Position numbers and translations under genes: made by a program. Under the pieces are notes generated by a model. It saw nothing but the letters and a program-made list of their open reading frames with translations, searched no databases and was not told the DNA's origin. Positions 17,182 to 24,452 of a stretch of DNA of 64,000 bases are shown one piece after another. Numbering within the stretch: the first letter of the stretch is position 1; each line of letters starts with the position of its first letter. Source of the stretch: Flexivirga endophytica (GTDB taxonomy: Bacteria > Actinomycetota > Actinomycetes > Actinomycetales > Dermatophilaceae); the NCBI RefSeq assembly GCF_014640635.1, contig NZ_BMHI01000003.1:434001-498000 (forward strand), in the 5' to 3' direction.

Positions 17182-18006
17182 ATGCGGCCCGTCACACGCA
17201 TCAGCATCTGTGCACTCACCATCGCGCTCAGTCCCGCGGTGGTCGCGTGCGGATCCGGCGATGCCGTCACCGTGACCAACCCGTCCTCGAACGTGTCCGG
17301 TCCCTCCGCAGCGAGCGTGGACACCAACGCACCCGTCCCGGACGCGAAGAAGCTCGCCGACGACGCCCGTTCGGCATACCGCTCGGCGAAGTCGGCGCAC
17401 GTCCACGCGACCATCGACGACGGCACCGGCATGCAGACCATCGACATACACGGCACGATGGACGGCACCAATCAGGAGCTGTCGGTCAAGGATCCGGTCG
17501 GTGGCGATGCCACGCTGCGCACGGTGGACGACAAGTACTACATCAAGGGCAACCAGGACTTCTGGGAGAACGCCGTCAAGTCCAACAGCACGACCGCGGC
17601 CCTGCTGGCCGACAAGTGGGTGCTGGCCCCCGAGAAGTCGACGACGCGCAGCAGCGTCAGCAAACTGACCATTCGCGCGGTGCTGGACGAGATGCTCGGT
17701 GACGGCGCGCTGTCCGACAGCGAGCTGGCGGAGATGAAGACCAGCCGGGCATCGGACAACGGCACCGCGCTCTTCGTCGCGACCGACGAGGGCAACAGTG
17801 GCGACGTCAACACCTTCAAGGTGCTGGCGGACGGCAGCAACAACGTCGCCGAGGTGTCCGGCAAGTCCGACGACGGCTCCGACGGCACCGCGAAGTTCGA
17901 CGGCTGGGACACCCAGAAACACGTCGACGTCCCCAAGGGCTACGTCACGTTCCCCGGCCCCACGTCCGGACCCGGTGGCGGCACCGGACCCGGTCGCGAC
18001 ACCTGA
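17182..18006 (+). CDS. LppX/LprG-like lipoprotein (paralogue 1)
   Basis: About 274 residues. A lipoprotein signal peptide ends in the lipobox 'VVAC' (Cys near residue 21), then a Ser/Pro-rich linker and a soluble domain: 'DAKKLADDARSAYRSAKSAHVHA', 'IDIHGTMDGTNQELSV', 'DDKYYIKGNQDFWEN'. This is the pattern of the LppX_LprAFG lipid-binding family, which carries lipids across the actinobacterial envelope. It is clearly paralogous to the gene at 23503. ATG 17182 was chosen because the signal peptide begins there. A Gly/Pro-rich tail ends the protein. Confidence 0.72.
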   Translation: MRPVTRISICALTIALSPAVVACGSGDAVTVTNPSSNVSGPSAASVDTNAPVPDAKKLADDARSAYRSAKSAHVHATIDDGTGMQTIDIHGTMDGTNQELSVKDPVGGDATLRTVDDKYYIKGNQDFWENAVKSNSTTAALLADKWVLAPEKSTTRSSVSKLTIRAVLDEMLGDGALSDSELAEMKTSRASDNGTALFVATDEGNSGDVNTFKVLADGSNNVAEVSGKSDDGSDGTAKFDGWDTQKHVDVPKGYVTFPGPTSGPGGGTGPGRDT

Positions 18007-18119
18007 TCCGCTCGTGCAGATCCGGTAGCCCGCGGTTCGCGGAGTGTTCAATCCGCGTCTGCTCCCGGTGTGTTTGTGATCCCTAGGTTCGGTATGCAAC
18101 CGACCGAAGAGACGGGGTC

Positions 18120-19106
18120 ATGTCCACACCTCCCGGGATACCATCCGCGATCCGAATTCGCGCTGTCAGCAAGCTTTTCGACGATGTCATCGCCCTCGAC
18201 GACGTCGACCTCGACGTACCCGCCGGCCAAGTGCACGGCCTGGTCGGCCCCAACGGCGCCGGCAAGACGACGCTGCTCGGCCTGCTCCTCGGCCTGACCG
18301 CACCCACCAGCGGTGAAGGTCAGGTCCTGGACCACCAACTGGGTCGCACCCATGCCGTCCCGGCAGGAGTCGCCGGCTTCCTCGACGGCCCGGGCCTCTA
18401 TCCGACGCTGACCGCCCGAGCGAACCTCACCTCGTCACTCACGTTGAGCGGCGCCGCGAACAACGACGACAGGGTGGATGAGATCCTCGACGCCGTCGGC
18501 CTGTCCGAAGTGGCACACGAGCGGGTCCGAGGCTTCTCCCTCGGCATGCGGCAGCGCCTTGGCCTCGCCGCGGCGGCGCTGGCCCAGCCGCGCCTGGTCG
18601 TCCTCGACGAGCCGGCGAACGGACTCGACCCGGCCGGCAAGCGCCGCGTGCACGACCTGCTGAACGGGCTTGCCGAGGAAGGCACCACCGTCATCCTGTC
18701 CAGCCACCGGATGGACGACGTCGAGGCACTGTGCAGCGAAGTGACGATCCTGACCGCTGGTCGGGTCGGGTTCACCGGGCCGTTGGCCAAGCTGGCAGCC
18801 GAGAACGACTCTCTCGACTACCGACTCGTCACCCCCGACCCGATGGGTGCGCGCCGGATCGCGAGCGCGATGCACGGCATACACCTGCGAGACGTCGACC
18901 GCACGCCGGGCGACGACCCAGCCGGCGACGACGCGCCCGGCGCCGCCGAGTCACTGCTGCTGGGTGCGACCACCACCGCCGCGCTGGACGAGCTGGTGGC
19001 CCGCCTCGTGCGTGACGGCATCGCGGTGCGCGAGCTCACGCCGGTGATGTCACCGCTCGAAGCCGCATTCCTCAAGCTCACCGACGACCAGGAGCACAGC
19101 CAATGA
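18120..19106 (+). CDS. ABC transporter ATP-binding protein
   Basis: 328 residues with a Walker A 'GPNGAGKT' (residues ~44-51), an ABC signature 'FSLGMRQR' (~139), a Walker B 'LVVLDEPANGLDP' and an H-loop 'SSHRM'. The closest type is the CcmA/DrrA-like export ATPase. The C-terminal ~90 residues form the usual accessory domain. It energises the integral membrane protein encoded next (19221-20585). Its stop codon overlaps the ATG that opens the triple repeat at 19103, so the permease is translationally chained to it. Confidence 0.92.
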   Translation: MSTPPGIPSAIRIRAVSKLFDDVIALDDVDLDVPAGQVHGLVGPNGAGKTTLLGLLLGLTAPTSGEGQVLDHQLGRTHAVPAGVAGFLDGPGLYPTLTARANLTSSLTLSGAANNDDRVDEILDAVGLSEVAHERVRGFSLGMRQRLGLAAAALAQPRLVVLDEPANGLDPAGKRRVHDLLNGLAEEGTTVILSSHRMDDVEALCSEVTILTAGRVGFTGPLAKLAAENDSLDYRLVTPDPMGARRIASAMHGIHLRDVDRTPGDDPAGDDAPGAAESLLLGATTTAALDELVARLVRDGIAVRELTPVMSPLEAAFLKLTDDQEHSQ

Positions 19107-19165
19107 CCGGGATCTCGATACGCTCCTTCGTCGCTACTCGACCCGCAGCTGGTGTCACCCGATGA
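19103..19165 (+). CDS. 20-codon leader ORF, copy 1
   Basis: It begins MTGISIRSFVATRP. Its ATG overlaps the stop of the ABC ATPase gene, and its own TGA overlaps the start of the second leader. It is probably the original N-terminus of the permease, closed off by the tandem duplication. Whether the peptide is made or matters is unknown. Confidence 0.4.
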   Translation: MTGISIRSFVATRPAAGVTR

Positions 19166-19224
19166 CCGGGGTCTCGATACGCTCCTTCGTCGCTACTCGA
19201 CCCGCAGCTGGTGTCACCCGATGA
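19162..19224 (+). CDS. 20-codon leader ORF, copy 2
   Basis: It is almost identical to the first leader (MTGVSIRSFVATRP) and is chained by ATGA overlaps on both sides: to leader 1 before it and to the permease start at 19221 after it. Confidence 0.4.
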   Translation: MTGVSIRSFVATRPAAGVTR

Positions 19225-20585
19225 CCGGGGTCTCGATACGCTCCTCCGTCGCTACTCGACCACCGTCCGCAACGCGCTCCTCGATCAGCCGCGTATACCG
19301 CTTCGAGCTGACGAAGTTGTTGTCGCAGTGGCGGATTCGCGTGGTCCTGCTCGCCTGTTGGATCGCTCCGGCGCTCTTCGTCGCGGGCGTCAGCCAGCAG
19401 AGCAGCCTGCCGGTCGACACTCTCTTCGGCCGCTGGATGCACGACACCGGGTGGGCGGGCGCACTGGTGACGCTCGGCTTCTCCGGCACCTGGGCGCTGC
19501 CGTTGCTGACCTCGATCGTCGCCGGTGACATCTTCACCTCGGAGGACCGGCTCGGCACCTGGCGGCACCTGCTGGTCGTCGTGCGGTCACCTCGCCGCAT
19601 CTTCGCGGCCAAGGCGCTGTGCAGCCTGACCGTCCTGTTCACGATGGTCGCCGGCCTGGCGATCTCGAGCTCGCTCGCCGGCATCCTGGTGGTCGGCAAC
19701 AACCCACTGATCGGGCTGGACGGCCACACCCTGTCCGCCGGCGACGCAGCCGTTCGTGTCCTGCTCGCCTGGGCGTGCGTGCTTGCTCCGACGCTGGCTC
19801 TCGCCGGGCTCGGCCTGCTCGGCTCGGTGCTCTTCGGTCGCTCGCCGATGGGGCTGCTGCTGCCCGCAGTCGTCGCGTTCGCGATGCAGCTCGCCCTGCT
19901 GCTGCCGTTGCCGGTCGCCGTGCGACTGGCGCTCCCGGGCTCGGCGTTCCTGTCCTGGAACGGCCTGTTCACCGACCCCGCCCAGCTCGGGCCCATCCTC
20001 ACCGGCGTCGGCGTGAGCCTGGTCTGGGCGGTCGTCGCGACGGCCCTGGCGTATGCCGCCTTCGCGCGCCGGGACTTCAGCGGCACCGGACACGACACGG
20101 CCGGGCGACGGGCCCTCACGGTCGGTCTGGCACCGATCGCGGCGCTCCTCGTGGTGGGGGTCGCGGCGGTGGCGCCATACAGCTCGATCAGCGACGGCGG
20201 GATCACCCAGGCCAAGGTGAATCGTTCTGTCTCAACGGCTTTCGCGCACCTCTACCGCCTGCAGACGACCCAGCTGCACCGCCCGGCAGTGACCGAGCAA
20301 CAACTGCGCGTCACCTCCGCGTGCAACCGCGGCGGCGGCAAGCTGACCCCCGAGGGCGCCGGCAACGACTGGCGTTGCGTCGTCAGCTGGCGCCTGCCCG
20401 GCTCGACCGCCGTCGGCCAGGCCATCTACCAGCTCGACCTGCACCCGGACGGCCGCTACATGGCCGACGGCGACGGCCCGAAGCAGGTCAACGGCTACTT
20501 CCTCGTGCGCACCGACGACGGTGACACCCCGAACCCCCTCTGGCAGTTCGACGCCAACGTCGACCTGCTGTCCACCTCCTCCTGA
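19221..20585 (+). CDS. ABC-2-type membrane permease with extracytoplasmic C-terminal domain
   Basis: 454 residues from the ATG of repeat copy 3. The first ~20 residues are repeat-derived. 'VYRFELTKLLSQWRIRVVLLACW' then starts the usual ABC-2 exporter topology with about six to seven membrane segments up to residue ~310. The last ~140 residues are soluble ('SISDGGITQAKVNRSVS ... VDLLSTSS') with two Cys and probably lie outside the membrane, which is unusual for a plain ABC-2 permease. It pairs with the ATPase encoded upstream. The substrate is unknown; the adjacent lipoproteins suggest an envelope lipid or peptide. Confidence 0.82.
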   Translation: MTGVSIRSSVATRPPSATRSSISRVYRFELTKLLSQWRIRVVLLACWIAPALFVAGVSQQSSLPVDTLFGRWMHDTGWAGALVTLGFSGTWALPLLTSIVAGDIFTSEDRLGTWRHLLVVVRSPRRIFAAKALCSLTVLFTMVAGLAISSSLAGILVVGNNPLIGLDGHTLSAGDAAVRVLLAWACVLAPTLALAGLGLLGSVLFGRSPMGLLLPAVVAFAMQLALLLPLPVAVRLALPGSAFLSWNGLFTDPAQLGPILTGVGVSLVWAVVATALAYAAFARRDFSGTGHDTAGRRALTVGLAPIAALLVVGVAAVAPYSSISDGGITQAKVNRSVSTAFAHLYRLQTTQLHRPAVTEQQLRVTSACNRGGGKLTPEGAGNDWRCVVSWRLPGSTAVGQAIYQLDLHPDGRYMADGDGPKQVNGYFLVRTDDGDTPNPLWQFDANVDLLSTSS

Positions 20586-20596
20586 AAGGCACCTCC

Positions 20597-23395
20597 ATGC
20601 AGGTAACCCGTCAGCGTCGCGCGCCCAAGGCGCGACTCCTCAGCCGCCGAAAATTCCGCATCGCCATCGCCGGGGCCGCAGTCCTGACGGTCGCGACCGG
20701 TGGGCTCGCGTCCGCCGCGCCGTCGAGTCTGTTCGGCGACCACCAGGTCGGTTCGACATACGAGAACGGCCAGCTGGTCTCCGACAACCAGTACCTCAAG
20801 CCGATCGGTGACCGCCTCCTGACCGAGGACGGCAAGTACATGGGCTCCACGGTCAGCCCGGACGGCCGCTTCGTCGCCGCGAGCAGCACGGACAAGTCGG
20901 TCTCGCTGCAGATCGTCGACCTGTCGACATACAAGGTCGTCTGGACCGTCGGTAAGGCCAAGACCGTCGACCAGAAACTGTCCGACGTCAGCGTCGGCCA
21001 GGAAGGGCCGGTCTGGTCCCCGGACGGCAAGTTCCTCTGGCTGTCGCAGAAGGACGCCGTCACCCGCTTCCCGGTCAACGCGAACGGCAGCCTCGGCACG
21101 GCGAAGTCCTTCGCGTTGCCGAAGGTCAAGGACCATTCGGCACTGCCCGGCAAGCCCGCCTACTCGGCCGACGGCAAGACGCTCTACGTCCCGCTCAACG
21201 GCCAGAACACCGTGGTCGCCATGGACCCCGAGACCGGCGCTGTCGCCACGACCTGGAACGTCGGCATCGCGCCGCGCCAGATCACGCTGGTCGGCTCGCG
21301 CCTCTACGTCAGCAATGAGGGCGGCCGGCACGCGACCGCAGGCGACGAGACGATGACGTCATACGGCACGGACGTTCCGGCCGACGGTTACAAGGGCACC
21401 TCCACCACCGGCACCGTGAGCGTCATCGACACCACCGCGCCCGCGGCAACGCCCGGCACGATCGATGTCGGACTGCACCCCACCGACCTCTACCTCTCGG
21501 GTTCCACGCTGTATGTCGCCAACACGGGCAGCGACACCGTGTCGGTCGTCGACACGACCAAGAACAAGATTGTGCAGACGATCAACACCCAACCCTGGGC
21601 GACCTCATCGGTGGGCTACGCCCCGACGGGTATGACGAAGGTCGGCGACAAGCTGCTCGTCACTCTCGGCCGTGCGAACGCCGTCGCGGTCTACGGCCTG
21701 GCCAAGGACCCCAAGGAGCCGGCGCGCTACATCGGCCTGCTGCCGACCGACTACTACCCGGCTGCGATCGCGAACGTCGACGGCAAGATCGTGGTGACCA
21801 ACACCCGCGGTGTCGACGCCCGCGGACCCGAGCTCACCTTCAACAAGGGCGCCGGCACGACTCCGGCCACCGGGCACGGCACGCACAGCACGACCGGGTC
21901 GTTCACCCGCTTCACGCTGCCGAGCGACAAGCAGATCAAGAAGTACACGAAGACGGTCTTCACCCAGAACGACTGGAACAAGAACAACGCCAAGAGCGGC
22001 GGCAAGGGCCACGCCAAGGCGGTGCCGGTCCCCAAACGGGTCGGTGACAGGTCGACCATCAAGCACGTCTTCCTGCTGGTCAAGGAGAACCGCACCTACG
22101 ACCAGCTGTATGGCGACATGAGCCAGGGCAACGGCGACCCGACCCTGACGCAGTTCGGCAAGAACGTCACCCCCAACCAGCACGCCCTCGCCACGCAGTT
22201 CGGCCTCTACGACAACGTCTACGACATCGGCACCAACTCGGCCGAGGGTCACAACTGGATGATGCAGGGCGACAACCCGGAGTACACCGAGTCCAGCGCC
22301 GGAGAGTACGAGCGCAGTTACGACACCGAGGAGGACGTCCTCGGCCACCAGCGTTCCGGGTTCCTGTGGACCGCGGTCCAGGACGCCGGCAAGAAGGCCC
22401 GCAACTTCGGCGAGTTCGAGTATGGCGAGGGCAAACCCGCGAATTCGACGTGGCAGCAGTACTACTGCGCCGCGACGTCGGTGCAGCAGGGTGGCGACCC
22501 GGGTCAGCTGACCACGCCGGAGCTCAAGGGCAACTACGGCTCGGTGATCCCGTCGCTCAACGCGATCACCAACCCCTTGTCCCCGCCCTTCGACACCAGC
22601 ATCCCGGACATCTACCGCTACCAGATCTGGAAGCAGGAGTTCCAGAGCAAGGGCCCGGCCAACTTCAACATGATGTGGCTGTCCAGCGACCACACCGGCG
22701 GCCCGGCCGACCCGCGGGCGCAGGTCGCCGACAACGACCTGGCGGTCGGCCGGATCGTCGACACCATCTCGCACAGCAAGTACTGGAAGGACTCGGCGAT
22801 CTTCGTCGTCGAGGACGACAGCCAGAACGGCGCTGACCACGTCGACGGTCACCGCGCTCCGGTGCAGGTCATCAGCCCCTGGGCGAAGCACGGTCAGGTG
22901 GTGCACACCTACTACTCGCAGCTGAACATGGTCCGCACCATCGAGCAGATCCTCGGTGCGCAGCCGTTGAACCAGAAGCTCGCCGCCGCGACGCCGATGT
23001 TCGACGCGTTCCAGTCCAAGCCGGACACCACGCCATACAACGCCGTGCGCAACCAGGTGCCGCTCACCGAGGGTGTCGAGACGCCGCCCGAGTGCGGTCT
23101 GGACACACTCGGCACGAAGGGCGCCGAGGCGAAGAAGGTGAACGCCGCCGCTGCCGCGCGGACCACGGTGCCAACCTCGAAGAAGGGCATCGCCAAGGTG
23201 TGGGCGAAGTGGAGCGAGAACCAGCACTTCACCGGTTCGCGCGCCCGGCCCGACTACGCAGCACCCGAACAGATGAACCGTTGGATCTGGTACCAGGACC
23301 ACAACTGGTCCAAGCCGTACCCGGGTGACAGCAAGATCTACACGCCCAAGACGGTGCCCGGCGGTGCGATCCCGTCCGCCGCGGACGACGAGTGA
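20597..23395 (+). CDS. Tat-exported beta-propeller / phosphoesterase (phospholipase C-like) protein
   Basis: 932 residues. The signal region contains 'SRRKFRIAIAG', a good twin-arginine motif, with cleavage near 'LASAAP'. Residues ~55-430 form a YncE-type propeller (repeated 'LYVPLNGQNTVVAMD', 'LYVANTGSDTVSVVD', 'NKIVQTINTQPWA'). Residues ~480-870 form a PF04185-type phosphoesterase of the alkaline phosphatase superfamily ('LLVKENRTYDQLYGD', 'EGHNWMMQGDN', 'VEDDSQNGADHVDGHRAP'). Such two-domain proteins hydrolyse phosphate esters or phospholipids outside the cell. It follows the permease by 11 bp and is probably in the same operon. A strong terminator follows. Confidence 0.85.
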   Translation: MQVTRQRRAPKARLLSRRKFRIAIAGAAVLTVATGGLASAAPSSLFGDHQVGSTYENGQLVSDNQYLKPIGDRLLTEDGKYMGSTVSPDGRFVAASSTDKSVSLQIVDLSTYKVVWTVGKAKTVDQKLSDVSVGQEGPVWSPDGKFLWLSQKDAVTRFPVNANGSLGTAKSFALPKVKDHSALPGKPAYSADGKTLYVPLNGQNTVVAMDPETGAVATTWNVGIAPRQITLVGSRLYVSNEGGRHATAGDETMTSYGTDVPADGYKGTSTTGTVSVIDTTAPAATPGTIDVGLHPTDLYLSGSTLYVANTGSDTVSVVDTTKNKIVQTINTQPWATSSVGYAPTGMTKVGDKLLVTLGRANAVAVYGLAKDPKEPARYIGLLPTDYYPAAIANVDGKIVVTNTRGVDARGPELTFNKGAGTTPATGHGTHSTTGSFTRFTLPSDKQIKKYTKTVFTQNDWNKNNAKSGGKGHAKAVPVPKRVGDRSTIKHVFLLVKENRTYDQLYGDMSQGNGDPTLTQFGKNVTPNQHALATQFGLYDNVYDIGTNSAEGHNWMMQGDNPEYTESSAGEYERSYDTEEDVLGHQRSGFLWTAVQDAGKKARNFGEFEYGEGKPANSTWQQYYCAATSVQQGGDPGQLTTPELKGNYGSVIPSLNAITNPLSPPFDTSIPDIYRYQIWKQEFQSKGPANFNMMWLSSDHTGGPADPRAQVADNDLAVGRIVDTISHSKYWKDSAIFVVEDDSQNGADHVDGHRAPVQVISPWAKHGQVVHTYYSQLNMVRTIEQILGAQPLNQKLAAATPMFDAFQSKPDTTPYNAVRNQVPLTEGVETPPECGLDTLGTKGAEAKKVNAAAAARTTVPTSKKGIAKVWAKWSENQHFTGSRARPDYAAPEQMNRWIWYQDHNWSKPYPGDSKIYTPKTVPGGAIPSAADDE

Positions 23396-23417
23396 CGATC
23401 GGTTCACCGCTGATGAG

Positions 23418-23448
23418 AGGACCCCGCCGGACGCACCGGCGGGGTCCT
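23418..23448 (+). terminator. rho-independent terminator after the phosphoesterase gene
   Basis: The 13-bp stem aggaccccgccgg / ccggcggggtcct has a 5-nt loop, followed by TTTC. Confidence 0.85.
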
Positions 23449-23502
23449 TTCAGCACGTGGGCGGTGCGTGAATCCCTACCTACCGTCACGTAGTTTGGAG
23501 CC

Positions 23503-24336
23503 ATGCGTACCGTCACACGAATCTCCCAGCTGACCGTCGCCGCGGCGCTCGGCCTGTCCCTCGCCGCCTGCGGCTCCAGCTCCAGCTCCGGCAGCAACAC
23601 CTCCGCCGGCAAGGCCACCAGCGGTGCCGCAACTCCGGCCACGAGCGGTTCGGCGACCGGTGGGTCGTCGGCTCCGACGTCGGCCGCCACTTCCGAGCAG
23701 TCCTCTGCCACCGGCGGCTCCGACCAGGCGGGCGTCCCCGACGCCAAGACCCTGGTGCACGAGGCCCGGGCGGCATACAACTCGGCGCAGAACGCCAAGC
23801 TGCACGCCGACATGGCCGACGAGGGCAAGAAGGAGGTCGTCGACATCCAGGGCGACGTGGACGGCTCCAACCAGGACCTCACCATCGCCACCGAGGACGA
23901 GGGCACGGCGACCGTGCGGACCGTCGACCCCAAGAACTACATCAAGGGCAACAAGATCTTCTGGACCAAGGGCAGTGGTGCCCCGGAGGCCACTGCCGCG
24001 CTGCTCGCCGACAAGTGGGTGTCCGCGCCGGCCTCGACCGCCAAGAGCCTGACGTCGTTGAACATCAAGGGGATCCTCGACTCGGTCATGGGACCGGCCG
24101 CCGTCACCGACAGCAAGCTGGCGACCGCGAAGACCTCGAAGTCGACGATGGACGGCAAGGACATCTACGTCATCACGACGTCCAAGGGCAACACCATCAA
24201 GATCAGCGCGGACAAGAAGTACGTGCTCGAGCTCAACAGCGCCAAAGGCAAGATGACCGTGACCGGCTGGAACGAGCAGCCCAAGACCCAGGCGCCCGCC
24301 AACCCGATCACGGTGCCGTCCTCGGTCAACAAGTGA
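23503..24336 (+). CDS. LppX/LprG-like lipoprotein (paralogue 2)
   Basis: 277 residues. The signal peptide starts MRTVTRISQLTVAAALGLSL and has the lipobox 'LAAC' (Cys at ~23). A long Ser/Thr/Ala linker leads to a lipid-binding-type domain sharing 'AKTLVHEARAAYNSAQNAKLH', 'DIQGDVDGSNQDLTI', 'NYIKGNKIFW' and 'ATAALLADKWV' with the protein at 17182. Members of LppX_LprAFG bind acylated lipids in a pocket between sheet and helices. It lies just upstream of, and convergent with, the MMPL transporter gene at 24453. In mycobacteria, LprG-type lipoproteins work with lipid exporters. Confidence 0.72.
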   Translation: MRTVTRISQLTVAAALGLSLAACGSSSSSGSNTSAGKATSGAATPATSGSATGGSSAPTSAATSEQSSATGGSDQAGVPDAKTLVHEARAAYNSAQNAKLHADMADEGKKEVVDIQGDVDGSNQDLTIATEDEGTATVRTVDPKNYIKGNKIFWTKGSGAPEATAALLADKWVSAPASTAKSLTSLNIKGILDSVMGPAAVTDSKLATAKTSKSTMDGKDIYVITTSKGNTIKISADKKYVLELNSAKGKMTVTGWNEQPKTQAPANPITVPSSVNK

Positions 24337-24375
24337 CCGCACCGCGGCGCTGAAGGACGAGCACCCGAAGCACGA

Positions 24376-24410
24376 AGCGACCCGGTGAGCATCACGCTCA
24401 CCGGGTCGCT
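24376..24410. terminator. hairpin between the lipoprotein and MMPL genes
   Basis: A 15-bp perfect stem (arm agcgacccggtgagc) closes a 5-nt loop and is followed by tccttg on the plus strand. It lies between two convergent genes and may serve both. Confidence 0.8.
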
Positions 24411-24452
24411 TCCTTGTTCGTATGGCGCCGTACGGCGCCGTCGGATCAGGCG

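Larger units (their letters stand above)
19103..19260 (+). repeat. 59-bp tandem repeat (2.7 copies) carrying three ATGA-overlapping starts
   Basis: The copies begin at 19103, 19162 and 19221. Each contains a REP-like imperfect palindrome starting ggtctcgatacgctcc and ending gctactcgacc. Because 59 is not a multiple of three, copies 1 and 2 each encode a 20-codon peptide whose TGA overlaps the ATG of the next copy. Copy 3 opens the full permease frame. Copies 1 and 2 are almost identical; copy 3 ends after ~40 bp. Confidence 0.92.

Noticed and set aside
21605-23407. 600-codon open frame on the minus strand opposite the phosphoesterase gene
   Set aside because: It is a GC-driven shadow of the plus-strand gene: composition is Val/Arg/Asp/Gly-rich without motifs, and the opposite strand has clear domains and a Tat signal.
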